Origin: Quillaja saponaria
Taxonomy: Eukaryota > Streptophyta > Magnoliopsida > Fabales > Quillajaceae
Reading direction: 5' to 3'
Assembly (NCBI GenBank): GCA_029379385.1
Contig: CM055611.1
Coordinates: forward strand, 8,804,001 to 8,868,000
DNA length: 64,000 nt
Shown here: positions 35,301 to 50,300 of the stretch, piece after piece
Layout: every line of letters begins with the position of its first letter
Numbering within the stretch: the first letter of the stretch is position 1
Position numbers and translations under genes: made by a program
Notes under the pieces: generated by a model
What the model saw: the letters and a program-made list of their open reading frames with translations, nothing else
Told to the model about the DNA's origin: nothing
The model's database searches: none

Positions 35301-38300
35301 TCCAGAAACCAGGAGTGGATGATGCAAAGGTTGACTTGTCAAGAAAAGAGCACAAAAAGACTTAGTCAAGTAAGTAATATAAGATGAATATTCCAAAGCT
35401 AGTTTTGGCCATAAAAAATTAAATAGAAAACAATTAATGCAGGATCAAAAGATTGTAATACTACTTCAGACCATATATATGTTCGTTCAAATTAAAATTT
35501 TATTAAATATGGATTGAGTAATACTACTTAAAATTTCAGACCATATATATGTTAGTTCAAATTAAAATTTTATTAAATATGGGTTGAGCAATCCTATTTA
35601 AATTTTAGACCATATATATGTTGGTTCAAATTAAAATTTCATTAAATATGGATTAAGCAATACAATCAATTTTCTCTAAAATAACTTTAATATTCTAGAT
35701 ATGCACCTGCTACACTCACTGTTGGTTGGGGGAGATTGTAATTTGATTTTTTTCTTTAATTTGCATAGCTATGTTAAAAAATTTACATTGATATGTATTT
35801 AATATATTCTATGTACTAAATTAATCATGTTGAATACTTACAATTACTATGATATATGTTTTCATGGAGTTCCAAAAAAATTAGCATTTTCATGTCATTT
35901 CCATGTTGTTCCGGAATCGTTTTTGTTTCCGTTTTCGAACTTATCGAAACGATACCTCGAAACAAATTTTAGTTCCTTGGCTCCAAGAATGGGTTATAAT
36001 CTCTTACAATTTTGAAGTCTTAAATTAAGCCTACAATAAAGCCACTTAAAAAGAACCACAAATCAAAAATCAAAAAGAAAAAGGAAATCTACAATTCCAA
36101 GTCAAATTACAAACTAGAAAGAAGAAGGAAATTTTAATGATTAAACCAAATCGCTGACATAACAGAACCCTTAGTAATAAGACCAAATACTATTGGATGT
36201 AAATATTTAGTTACATAGGGTTATTTCAGTACTTTACCCTTCAGGAGTTTATATATATCATAGGTTGTAATTATTTTGATATACAACAAGATTTTCTCCT
36301 ATAGTGAGGAAGAGTTGACTCATGGAGCTCAGAGGAAGTGGATATCATCCTTGGAGTTGACTTATAGAAATCAGGATGAGAGAATATCATCTTTGGAAGA
36401 AGAAGAAACAACATGGAGACAGAAAATGAAGAGACTGTAAATCAGGAGAATGTAGTGGAGGTTGAGAAAGGGAATGATGGTTAATCTCTTAATGGCAGTA
36501 CGGGTCTTATGAGGCAAGAGAATGATGATTTGCTTACATACAGTCGAAGAAAACATAAAGTTACAGCAATCGAAAGTTCTTTACCTAGCCAAGGGGCAAT
36601 CCCAAACTCAAATTCACAACCAGCACAAACTCCTTTGAGTAGCAAGTCTACAGATCCTACTCTTCCTTACTCTTCAAATCTACCTTGTGATATTCCTAAT
36701 ATTGATGATATTAATCTTTCTATTGCAGCTAGAAAATGAATTAGAGCATATACTCAGCATCCTATCTCTAACTATATCTCATGATTCATTGTCTCCATCC
36801 TATAGAGCTTTTGTGTCCTCTTTGTTGTCTGTGTTTATTCCACAGGATTGGAAAGAAGCACTTGTTGATCCTAAATGGGAGGATGTCATGGTTGAAGAAA
36901 TGAAAACTTTATCTAAAAATGATACTTGGGAACTTGCTAGTCTTCCTCACGGAAAACAAGCTGTCGGCTGTAAATGAGTCTTTACTATTAAGAGGAAAGC
37001 TGATGGGACAATTGAGAGATACAAAGCTAGACTTGTTGCAAGAGGATTCACTCAAACTTATGGGGTGGATTATCAAGAAACATTTGCTCCTGTTGCCAAG
37101 ATGAATTCAATCAAAATTCTTATCTTTTGTGCAGTAAATCTTGTTTGGGACTTGTAGCAGCTGGATGCAAAGAATGCTTTCTTGCATGGAGACCTTGCTG
37201 AGGAAGTTTATATGGAGATTCCCCCAGGCTTCTCCTGTCAAAAGACTGAAGGGAAGGTATGCAAGCTGAAGAAGTCCTTGTATGGCCTTAAACAGTCACC
37301 CTGAGCCTGGTTTGATAGATTCTGAAAAGCAATGCTTTCTTTTGGGTACCAACAAAGCAATGCTGATCACACCATGTTTGTAAAGCATTTTCATGGGAGA
37401 ATTACTATTCTTATTGTCTATGTTGATGATATAGTTGTGACAGGAGATAATCCTACAGAGGTAATCCAAGTTAAAAAATCATCTTGTCAGAGAATTTGAA
37501 ATCAAGGATTTAGGGAAGCTTAGTTATTTCCTTGGAATCGAAGTTGCTTATTCTGAAAATGGTATCTTCCTATCTTAAAGAAAGTATGTTCTTGATTTGC
37601 TAGAGGAGATAGGTATTCTTGGATGCAGACTTGCACACACACCTATTGAAGCAAACCACAAGTTACAGAGTCGTGATAAAGAATGTGTTGATTGAGAGAG
37701 ATACCAACGATTGGTTGGAAAGTTGCTTTATTTATCTCACACTCGTCTAGACATTGCCTATACTATCAATGTGGTTAGTCAGTTTATGCATGATCCTCAT
37801 TCTGCTCATTTGGATGCAGTTCATTGCATATTGTGATACTTGAAATCTACACCTGGGAAAGGACTCATTTTTTAAAACCATAAAAGTCTAAAGTTGGAAG
37901 CTTATACAGATGCAGATTGGGCTGGTTCACTTGATGATAGAAGATCTACTTCAGGATACTGCATATTTGTTGGTGGGAATATAGTGTCGTGAAGAAGCAA
38001 GAAACAGACTGTGGTTGCTAGATCTAGTGCTGAAGCAGAATATAGAGCGATGGCTCATGGGACGTGAGTTGTTATGGCTTAAAAGGTTAATGGAAGATCT
38101 CAAATTAACTGTAGAAAAACTCTTCCTGCTGTATTATGACAACATTGCAGATATCAACATAGCTCACAACCCAATTCAACATGACCGTACAAAACACATT
38201 GAGATTGACAGACATTTTATTAAGGAAAAATTAAACTCTTGGCTCATTTGTATACCTTTTGTAAGGTCTGTGAACCAATTAGCTGATGTCTTCACGGAAG

Positions 38301-41300
38301 GTCTTGGTAACTGTGATTTTCATTTGTTGTTTGCAAGATGGGCATGAGAGATGTCTATGCTCCATCTTGAGGGGGAGTGTTGGATGTAAATATTTAGTTA
38401 CATAGAGATATTTCAGTACTTTACCCTTAGGAGTTTATATATATCATAGGTTGTAATTGTTTTGATAATACAACAAGATTTTCTCCTAAAATCCAACTAA
38501 TACTTAAAGAGTTAAAGTAACTATGTAGTTAGTTTTGTGCTTATAGGAATTATCCACAACTAATTTTGGGATATTACAAGACATCTAATTCAAAGTCGTA
38601 AAATGTGATGGGGGAACGGGAAAGGAAAAAATTGAGCTTGAACTTCAGATCTTGGTCATAGAATATTGACCTTTGTCAACCTCTAATCCTCATCCAGTTT
38701 ATAACCCTAGCATAAAATTGCAGCCAAGACATCACAATTTATATTCTTAGTGTCCTATATTGCTTTTCAGAGACCTCTAGAAGTTGCTGAAGTAGAAAAC
38801 TAATCATTGCACTTTTATTGTATTTAGTTCACTAACGCCTAGACATATATTACTGCAGTTTATTGCATTTAGTTGTGAATTAAGAAAATCATGCCCCAAT
38901 CAATCTGTTACTTCTAAATGTAAAAGTTGCATTATTGGTACAGTGAGAGTTCTAATGTACTAATTATCACGTATCAAAACAAGCCTTTTCCATGACTAAG
39001 AGAATCATTAAGATGACAAAGTACTTTGAAAAAGAGAATCAGCAAGACAACAAAGTACTCATTCCAACGTCCATCAGACCAAAACTCATGCAACCCACTA
39101 GATCACAACCCCACAGTGAACAATAAACAACAGACAGATGAAGAACAGGGCAAAGGTTTTTTACCTCTGGACAGTATAGTCAAAGATATCCATATTCCTT
39201 TATATTTGTAGGCATATATATCACCAGCGTTAGGGAGAGATAAAACTCTTGACCCATAAGCAACAATCAATTTACTGACTTCCCGGAACAGAAGTATGCC
39301 ATTTGGAGAAGAGGAATCAAAAGTCAAACGTTGAGCTTTGTTTAACACAAACTCAGTCATAAACTTCAACAATGGGGTGGTAACCTGCAATATCAAATAA
39401 ACGTAAATTTTAAAAAGTAACGAACATCCTTATCAAACAGCCCAACAAACTGTTTCACACTGTACAAAGTAAAATGATTATAAATATAGCAGTACATATA
39501 TGATGCTATAGCATCAAAAGCTTAGTAAAAATATTTTTAAACAAAACGAGAGAAAACAAACAGTACATCTAGTCCAGAAAATCTTGACATTCCAAAAATA
39601 CCCTACTGCTGAAAACTAAAGTTCACTTATACAACATACATGTAAGATTAAGAAAAGAGTTAAGGTAATTAAGCCTATGGAATGATATAGAATCCCCAAC
39701 ATGTAAATTAAACCAAAGCATCTACTTCTTTGATCATTAAGATTACTTTTCCTTGAGTTCTTGCTGTCTGTCAAATGATCAGCCAAATTTCTTGGTTTCT
39801 CCCACCCCGGCAATATGAAATGGCCTACAAGAAATTGCCACGTTGAAGATATTGTTGCAGCTCTTAAGTTTTACAGGCATACTACTATTCTGAGGTTACA
39901 AATATGAACACTTCCTAAACAGAGCCTTGCTGCCAACAATATTCCTTAGACATGAACATTTCAACAGGAAATAAAAGAATATTTTTAATATCCTCAGTGA
40001 GAATCATTTTTGGATACAGGGTTACCACCGAATACTGTTATATTTCTTAAAATGGAAAACCAAGATGATCATGGCTGACTCTAAATATCCTTTTTATACT
40101 AGAACAGGATATGTTACCAATTATGGACTCTAAATTTGTCCCTCAGTTGGCTACTTTTTTTTTTTCACCCATATCATAATTAATATCTATCACAGTCCGC
40201 AAAGGATACTGTTAAATTTCTTAAAATGAAAGACAAGATGCATGGAATATCAAGGGTCCATTATGAACCACATGAAATGCTACACATTGAAGGGCTGTGG
40301 AAGAGTTACATAGAGAGAATCAGAAATGAATGCAACTGGTAGTTTACAATGAAGCATAAGGTGAATCACCAATGTAGTTCACAATGTAGAGGCTCTTAGA
40401 TAGTGAAAGAAAACAAAAAACAAATAGGGGGAAAAGAGACTGAAAGAGAGAGAGATTTGGGTCTATCATGCTCCAGCTTATGATTTCTGAAGGGAAACAT
40501 GAGATATATAGATGTTAAAAGAAAGTTAATAACATCCACTACCTCTGGTGTATCCGTCCAGTGCGAGATTCCTCTCAAGAGTAGTGCCATGTGTGCTGGA
40601 TATACCCAATCAAATAGAAGGCAGTAAGTTCGGCGACTGAAATACCCAAAACAAAGATCATATAAAAATTAGTCATCCTTTTTTGACAATTGACATTCCG
40701 TAAACAACTTAAGTATTTACCTATTTGTGGCCATCGCAATTCCTCTAAGATCCCTCATTAACCCAATCAATGCATACTTTACCACATCAGTTCGAAACAT
40801 TGAATCAGGAGTTGATTCCAATGTGAGAAAAACCTAAAATAAACACACAAAAATTACTTCCCCAGGTTAATTTAAAAAGAAAATAAATAAATAAAATGAA
40901 TGAAACACCTATTTAAATTCCATCAACAAACAAATATCACCAAACAATGATTTGTTCCATTTTTTTAATTCTTTTTCTCATCTGTAAGAGTAACATGTAA
41001 ATATGCTAGTGTGAAAATGTATGCAGGCATGCACAGACAACATATGCATGTACATATATAAATATATACACTCATACATCTAGATACATAATACACAGAT
41101 ATATTAAGTTTTATTTTGCTAAAATTGTAACAACAAAACTAAGTTTTGTCACTTCATATCTGCACAAAATAATCATTAGAATTATGGTACTTTGTGTAAA
41201 TCGAGCAAGGATTATAAAATATTCTCGAGATATAGTATCAGTCACAGAAAATGGAACATATCGGAAGCATTATGAAAACAATGAATTTTATTGGAAATAG

Positions 41301-44300
41301 ACAATCACGTGTGTTGGGGAGGCCATGGACAGACAGATTGGATCAAGAGGCAATGCAAAGGGCTTTTACTGCACAAGCAGGAAAATTTGTTAGGAAATCA
41401 ATATGAGCGCTTATTGCCTTCTTCATCTCTCCTCCAGACCCTGAGCTGATCTGTGGCTGCGAATCCAGCCCTTGCTGCTCAAGAAAGTTCCATGTTTCAA
41501 AGGATCTCTCCGTCATAATGCTGTCTCGAATCTCAATTTCTGTGAATCCAACCATATTCTCAAGTATATAGTTCTTAGAGAAAATTGTAATTGCTGATTT
41601 GTATTTAATTTATATAAGTGCCAATGCCTTTTTTATTTTTATTTGAGACTCCTTATTCAATGCCCTTATATTTTATTTAGATTCTAAGGTTCATACTTTA
41701 GAAAGAACAAGGAGGAACGAACTCCGGAGAAAGGTTTGAATAGCAAAGTATGGTGAAAAGAGAGTTGGGTTGACTACTCTGGCCTCCGTAGTTCTCATGG
41801 AGTTGGAGTTTGGAAGGGTATTACGGGGGAAGAAATTGCAAAGTTTATTGCCTTTAGTGTTGCTAATGAGAGGAATGTTTCCTTTTGGGACGATGAGTCA
41901 TGCTTGGAAGAATCATTAAAAGAAAAATCCCAGATATTTACTCAATAGCAGTAGAAAAACATGCTTCTGTTGCTAATTTTGTGGATTACGCAAGAGGCGT
42001 CTATCACTGGAATGTTCATTTATGCCAGTGCTACAAGATTGGGTGCTAGACTCTATGAATGCATTTTCTCACTCTCTTTACCACATGAATTGTGCGTTGG
42101 ATAAAGAAGATGCCATGGTTTGGAATTTGACAAAAGAAAGAAAGTTTACAGCCAAAAGCATCTATCAAAGCCTATGTAGTAAGTTGTTTGTATCCTATCC
42201 TTGGAGAGCTAGGAGCAAGGTTTAAAAATTCGTGTCGAAACGGTCGAAACATGCCGAACGTTTCCGTTACCACACTACCCGAAACGAAACTTACTTACAG
42301 AAACGCAACCACCGTTTCCATACGAAACGGGAGTGTTTCCACACGAAACAGGCGCATTTTCACACAAAACAGGAGCATTTCCACACTAAACGGAGTCGTT
42401 TCCATTGTTTTCACACGAAACAAGTCGACAAAAACATTGCATTTTCAAAATTTAAAAATCTAAAATTTTGGCTCTAGTTCTCTTCATATTTTAGGATTTC
42501 AATTGTTTTTTTTTAATCTTATTTGATGTATATTAGATGATATAATTTAACAAGGATAATTATTTTTAGTATTTTACCCATGTTTGATTTCTTGGTCTTT
42601 TATTTATTTTTATTAATTTAGTTTAACTTAGTGATGAATAATATTAAAATTTAAGACATATATATGTTGGTTCAAATTAAAAAAATTCATTAAATATATG
42701 ATAAGTACCTGCTAGCCACCCCATTGTTGGTTAGATGTGATTGTAATTTGATATTTTTTTCAAATTGTATGTCTATGTTTAGAATTTTACTTTATTATGT
42801 ATTTAATAATATTTTATATACTAAATTAATAATGTCAAATACTTCAATTATTATAATATGTATTTTATTATATATTTTTATGTGTTTCCACAAAAATTAG
42901 CGTTTCTATGCCGTTTCCATATTGTTTCTCGAATCGTGACCATTTCTGGGCTTATCGAAACAGTACCTCAAAACGAATTTTAGTACCTTGGCTAGAGACC
43001 TTCCAAGGTTGCTTTCTTCATCTGGACAGCTTCATTAAATTGTATATTGACAGCCAATAATTTAAGAGAGGTGTTTTGCTTGTAAGTTGGTGTAGCCGTT
43101 ACAAGTGTGATGGAAAGGGTTGACCACTTGTTTCTTGATTGTATTGTGGCTAGAAGTTTGTGGGAGCTCGTGTTTTGCCTCTTTAGTGTTTCTTGGGTTA
43201 TGCCACATACAGTTCTAGACCTTTTCACGTCTTCAACCTGTAATATGGGTAGGAAAAGAAAACAAGTAGCATGGAAGATTGATCCTGGTTGTTTAACGTG
43301 GACTGTGGAGTGAAAGAAATAGTTGTATATTTGGCACAAAGTGACCAAGGGAGGAGTTGAAGAGATCTTTTCTCTATTTGTTTTCTTGGGTGTCTATTCA
43401 GCCCTCCTGCTACTTCTTGTGGTCTTTTTTGGATTTTTTAGATGCTTTAAACTTCAATATTTGATGTTTTGTGATGTTTTTGGTTTTGTTTCTTTAGTTC
43501 TTTAGGTGGTGAACCTTGTATATCTCTTCTGGACTAGGGTTCAACCCCTCTGGCAGGCTTTTAGTGAATTTTTCCCTATCAAAAAAATAATAGAAATCAT
43601 TTATTTTGTTTGATATTCTTTAGAAAAAAGATCTATACCACTATTTTTACTCTCAAGGGCTAAATAAATCACTTTCCCTAGAGCTAGTAGCTTCACTTTT
43701 AAATTCCATTTTCAGAATAGCTAGAAAAGTGGACACTTATGAATCTTAAATTTGTTAAAAAGTACAAGCTGTGGACCATAGGAATGAAGCACCAATAACC
43801 TGGAGTACTTTCTCTTCGATCTTTTGGAAGGTGTTATCACTGCTATGTACTATAATTACAAGAGTTTTATGTTTAAGCACTTGAAAATAATGGATCTAAG
43901 ACTTATGGACTCTCTTTTGATAGTTGAAACTTCTAAAGAAATCTGCACAACAGTTGACTCAGGCTCTTTGTACTACAATTTCAATTTATAATGGTTATGT
44001 AGGTTTGAAAATGTTGTAATGGTAAAGGATATTTCCTTAAATTGACAGCAGTAGTCGTTCATCTGATTATTTTGCTTAAGCTGTCACTCTTTGACACTAG
44101 GATACTCCTATTGTTGGGATGCGACAAAACTCTCATTAGTGAATTCATTATAAACTGAACTAGCTACAGATACACCATCCTTCTTTACAACTAAGATGGT
44201 GAAATCATCCTTTTGTAAAACTAACTAGTAAGAAAAATATTTAATCTCTTTTTGGACAGAGATATTTATCTTGCATACTTTTTGTCAATCTTCAACTCTT

Positions 44301-47300
44301 TCTCTTTATTTCCTCAAAAGTTTCATTTCAATATGATTAAATGACTGTTACTCTTATGAAGATACATAATGTTATTAAATGTAAAATTCATAAACATGAT
44401 CAACTAGATAATAACCCATTTTACGTGGTCTATTGACTCTTTTTACTTGTTTAGACTGGATGCTATTGCTATCTTATTTACCGAGTCATTATGTTCTCAT
44501 ATATGTACTCAAAGCATCTTAAACATTACTTATGTTGATAAAATAAGGACTTGAATTCATATAATCTGTCAGACACGAGACACAGTTCCATGTCCCTCCT
44601 GCAGATTGTAAGTGTCGTGCCATGCCGCATTATATGTTTCTGTCCAAGCTACATAAAATTGAAGTGTGGTTCTGGAAGTTTATGTGCATGACCATGTGTT
44701 AAAGGAGAAATGAGAGAGAAAGATTACCTGCAGAAGTGGATCCATCGAGGATCTAAATTTCACAGTGCTGTCCTCCATAAATATTAACCAGCCAATTGTG
44801 TAGTAGAATGTTGTTCTGCTGCGAGAACATCTATTTTCTACCAGGAAAGGGAAGTGTTCCCTCTGAGAATATAATTTGGGGAGAAATTTTCAGAACAAGG
44901 ATGTAGAATAATTTAATCAATTACCATATCAAAGATGAATTATCTAAGAAGAAATGTTGAACAGATAAACTACCGTATGATTGGCAACAATGAATTGCAC
45001 GGTCTCCAATTTTAAAAGTAGCTTCCCAGTCATGTATCTGGGATTGAGGGGGTGGGGGAGGGCAATAGAATGGATGTCAGAGAAGTAAGTGCAACTGAAA
45101 AAAATTGTGAAATTTTAGCCAAACAAAAGAACAGATGTTCTTAGTAATAATACTAACCCAGATGCTAGCTCCAGGAACAAACTCAATGTATGATCTATAA
45201 CCTCTTCACTCTGACAATTGCACAACGCGGTGTAATATGTTAAACCAGGAAACATAAAGAAAAAAGAGAGAGCAAGCAAAAATTTAAAACGCACCTGTGT
45301 ATAGCACTTCAGATTTGTGGCAATTTTTCCCACAATCACATTCAGTAGTAAAAGATGATCATGGAGTCCAAGAAGCTCAGACAAACGGGCATATAACTGC
45401 TGCAACAGAAAGGCAGCACCTCAACATCTAGGTTGATCACTAAACTATATAAAGATTGTACATAAAAATTCATTTACCTTGGAAGAATGCATGGCCTGAT
45501 CCCCAACATAAGACTTTCGGAAGTGCTGAAAGAATGTCAGAATTGCACGATCAAGTCTTTGCTTGCTTATTTCTCCGTATCTCTGATAAATGCCAATAAC
45601 GTTAATAGAGCCCCCAAAGTATTCATAACACAATACTTTGGATTCACATTAAAAAGAATAGTAAGAAACCAAAAAAAAAAAAAAAAAAAGTTGCTTCAAA
45701 GCTAACATATGGTACGTATAAGAGATGTTTTAACTTTATTAGTTACTAGCCACACACATACACAAACAAGAGAGGGAGAGAGGGAGGGAGAGAGGGAGGG
45801 AGAGAGGGAGAGAGGGAGGGAGAGAGGGAGAGAGGGAGGGAGAGAGGGAGAGAGAGAGAGAGAGAACAGGAGCAGGGGATGAATAAATCTAATGAGCTTT
45901 TGATTCCAACATGGATCAGCTCAGTGTGTATACAAAAGGTGCCGCGTTGGGTTTGTGTACTGTTTATAGATACAAACCTCACCATGTATTGTTTTATATA
46001 CTATTTCTTCTTTTAGGGTCTGTTGACTGTATAAGGGTGTTTGGGTAATTACCCTTAATAGAGTATATATTCTATGTTGTACATGTTTAGAATATACAAG
46101 GAAATATATTTTCACAATAAACAACAGGGTCTATTGGGGAGTTTGGAGAGAAAAGAGAGGAGAGGATATGAAAGGGAGAGGAGTAGAGGAAAAATATTTA
46201 TCCTTTCTTTCATTTGGAAGTTTAAAGAATATAAAGAGAAAGGAAGGAAAGGATAAAGTATCTATTTTTTGGGAGACAAGTGAGGAAGAAAGGAAAGAAT
46301 AAATATTATAATATATTTTATCCTCCCCCTCCAAATCACCCCAATTAAGGAGGATTAAAAAATGGGCTTTGGAGAGGACATATACCCCTCCATTTCTTTC
46401 CCTGCTTTAAAAAAAATAAAATAAAAAATAAAATAAAAAAGAAAGAAAGAAAGAAAGAAACTCTCAAATGAAGGAAAAGGTACCATGCCCTCTTCTCATC
46501 TTTTTTTTGCATGTTTGGCAAGAATTTTTAAAGTGTAAAAGAAAAAACCCAGACAAGCACATTAATAGTCATAAATAACACCTGCAATGGCTGCTACATA
46601 CAGGAAGCTTTTTTCGTTGGCATACCTGGCTATGTATTCCACTGTCAGTTACATTTATTAATTGCAAAACTCGCGCCGAAATTTCAGCATCAAGCACTTC
46701 TTGAGACTCGATGCTGCGTGTAGAAATGTAACCAAAGATAGAAGAACATCTAAGAAACTCCAACAAATAGGCTCCATTCGGCACTTCTGAGATTAAATAG
46801 TATTTCATAAAGATGAAAAGAAAAGTTAACAAGAGGTTTTTACCTACAACCAACACATTGTTTCATCTTAAGGATAGAAGCAATGATATGAATTATCCAA
46901 GCAAGTTTATCTTCAACCATGGAGAGATCGCTGTTATCTATGCCCTGTACTCTAGCTCTTTCCTAGAAACAATGATTTATAACTTTCAATCACATGCAAA
47001 CCCAACCAAGAACAAAGAAAAAAGAATGAAGAGAGAGAGAGAGAGATAATAGAAGAGGATCCTGTATAAGATCTTGATATTTAACCATATAAAAGAAAAG
47101 AACCATACTATGTACGTTTGCAAGATTGGCTCCGTTATGTTTATTATGTACAAGCTAGTGCTTTCATACTGCACAAAAAATATAATGGAGTTATGTAAGC
47201 AATAAAAACATAACAAAGTCAAGAAAAGTATTTCTAAATAAAAAATAATAATAATAAATATATATATATATAGACATTGCACCTGAAATCTACACAGGTA

Positions 47301-50300
47301 AGGAAAGCAATCCAACTGATCCTGAAGAAGTTCAACATTGTCTAAGGGATTCTCAGAAAGATCATCAGCTAACCCAGCCTGCAAAATACACAGAAAAGCA
47401 AACACAGCAACAACTTATCTCAATTTCTAAAATATCAGAGTAACAACAAAAAGAAGTATGTGAGAATACCTGCACAGAGTTAAATCTTGATGTGATAAAA
47501 CCCTCAGTAATTTTGGGGACAAATTCATCCAGCAAGCTTGGTGCATCACCTTTCAGATATGGAACAGATGACACCAATCTCGACCATAGCCCTAAAAGGT
47601 AGTACACACTGCTGCTGGCCCACTAACAAGTAAAAAATCACCTTATCATTAACTTCATCAGAATTTTAGTACCTATTGTATATGATTCAAGTATAATTCC
47701 CAGGAGGTTTAGTTTTTCTTTGGATGAAAATTTTCACAAATACACCTCGGGGATATAGTATCCTTCCCAATACGTTCTTAAAGGGGGAATCCATTAGTCC
47801 CATGTCACATGTAACACTAAATTATTTGTTTAAAATCCCTGTAGATAACTCTTTATCTTGAAAATTATAAAAAGTAATAGAAACCATGTCAACCTGCCAA
47901 GACTGCAAAGACTTTAGAGTGAACTCTGCGACCAAGCGTATCCAGTCACTATATCCTTCCACATTAACAAGCTCCGATAACTGCAACATGATTTAAATTT
48001 AATAAATGCGAACACTCATGGTTATTAACATAAGGTAATCAAAGAGAACAAAATCAAATTCATGTAACAATACTAGTAGAACAAAACAGTATGTAAATGA
48101 ATTCTACACTTCTCCAAGTTTATGAACATCACTCATCAATGTGCAATAATCATAGAGAAACTATCAAATCATAAAAATGAAAACATTGCACACTTCAGTT
48201 GAGCAAGCTGAAAATTTATCTTCATTTAAAATAGAAGAGTCCTAAGAAACAGAAAAGGGTGTCAAACCATGTAATAACAGGTATTTGGGTATGACCTAAG
48301 CTAAAAAGATAATATACGCAGATTAACCTCTGAAGATTCAAATCACCAAAAAACTCGAAGAAACAACCAGCTAAATATAAAGAGGAATAAATAGAAATAC
48401 AGCTTTTGAATTCTTGAAGAGCTTGCCTCATCTAGAAAAATCTGAATGCCTAAAAAGCATGGACATGTCTTCCAGGCCACAAACACCAACCTGATGCATC
48501 TCTTTGGTGACTACTTAAGCTTTTCTTAGGTCTGCATTGCTTAATGGAATCAATACTAATAATTATCTGTAGGTGGGAAGGCCTAATAAGGCTTTTTACC
48601 CTGATAGTTCTGCTATGTGTTCTTGACGTTCAGAGTCTAATGCTCAACTTTTTTTGTATGCTCACCTTGCTTGGAGCAATATCAAATATGTCATTTTCTG
48701 TTTTGGAAATCAGTGGGTTGGTCCCAAGGATGTGAACAGTTTATTGTTGATTTGACTTACAGGGATTCAAATAAAGAGGAAGGGTAAGATTCTTTGGTAG
48801 TACACCCATTTTGTTTTGCTTTGGCTCATTTAGTTGGAGCCAAATTCTAGGATATTGATCAACATTTTCAGATTCCTTATTTTTGTGGGATGGGATAGTT
48901 TCTTTGGCATTTGGTGCTTTGCAGGGGTATCTTTAGAGGGATATCTTTGGTTGATATTCAGCTGGATTGAAAGCTTCGTTGTACTAGATGGGTTTGGCTC
49001 GTTCATTAATTTTTTTCTCTGCATTCTTATTCTCTGTTTTGATTTGTAGGACTCTTTCTCCTCCAGCTTGTACTTTTTCCTCTTCTCTTCCTCAACAAAG
49101 TCTTCTTTTAACATTAAAAGAGAATATGTTAGATTTAGTTGAAGGCTTAGTGGGTTGCTGGGATGTTTTATTACAGATTCTCGTTAAGTGAAAGCGAAAG
49201 AAGGAAAGGGACATCAACAAAGATCTCCCACATGCTGCGAACAATTATCTAATATTTTTTATGTGTTTTGGATGCCTGTCGATAGATGTGTAAATAAGGG
49301 CTTTGAAGGTATAGAAAATCCATTGTCCATTAAGATTAAAACACAAGAAGAATTTCAGATACTTTGCAAAGAGTGAAAGTTAAAAAAGTACAAGAAAATG
49401 ATAACATATTTAGGCATCACGCAATCAAAAGGACAGCACACTTGCTGGAAAACTTGCTAGTTCTCAGTCACAATTTATAAATCTTTATGAAATGATACAT
49501 AGACTTGTTGAATAATTTATAGAGAGGAAAGAGTTGTAGCTGGAATCATCAAGGACTACACCATAAACTTTATTTATATTAAAAACAATAACACAAGACT
49601 ACCACATCTAAACAACATCAAACTTAACACTCAACATGTACTCTAACACTCCCCCTCTGAGCATAAATGGTCAAGCTTGTATAAGTAAAACCTAGTTATT
49701 AAAACTCTCATAACACGCCCCTTCACATACAACCACCTAACATATAACAACCTAACCAATAGGTTAAGCTTCACTTCGCTCTGTACCTAAAACAAAACTA
49801 AAAGCACAAACAACTATGCACCTTGTTGGTTCACTCCCAACACAACTTAAATGTTGAAACTCTTCAAACTTGAATGAGGTTATGCCAAAGAAACAAAACT
49901 AATGCATAACATGTATGTTCTTTATGTTCTACAATATCAATATCAAATATTTAGTAGAAATTCTATATTATTTTTGATATTTATATTAATTATAAATAGC
50001 TAAGAATAAACAGTTAACAACAATAACTAAGATCTCGGGAGCTTATTGAATTCTTGCGCATGCGCAATTTCTGTTATGTGAGCCTGCTTAGCTTAGAGGT
50101 TACAGTATCACATTACAAATGCGATGGTCATTGGTTCAATTTTGATAGCAGACTTTTCTCTATTTGTTTTTATTTTTTACATATTTACATAATTGATAAT
50201 GTGCTTTTGACATCAAAGAAGGCTTTTTCCCTTTTCTTTTTACAAGAGTTGCTGATCTATTATGTCGTAAGAACTTCCAATTATGAATACAAATTGGAGT

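Larger units (their letters stand above)
36191..38498 (+). mobile_element. Copia element, copy 2, internally deleted
   Basis: It has an exact 5-bp target duplication AATAC (36186-36190 and 38499-38503). The 5' LTR begins at 36191 and the 3' LTR is 38378-38498. It is the same family as copy 1, also antisense to exportin-7. The inside jumps from the 5' LTR (about 36303) straight to the part after integrase, so gag, protease and integrase are lost. Confidence 0.9.

Noticed and set aside
41343..41555. 70-codon minus-strand frame with [15 protein letters not shown]
   Set aside because: It looks protein-like, but I could not assign a family or a splice path; it is intronic and left unannotated.
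45766..45866. Serine/leucine/proline-rich protein from the GAGA repeat (minus strand)
   Set aside because: Translation of a simple purine repeat; no evidence for coding.
50082..50154. Functional tRNA gene
   Set aside because: Stem pairs are broken, the anticodon loop is inverted and plastid rps4 and ycf2 pieces lie beside it; it is a plastid-derived copy.
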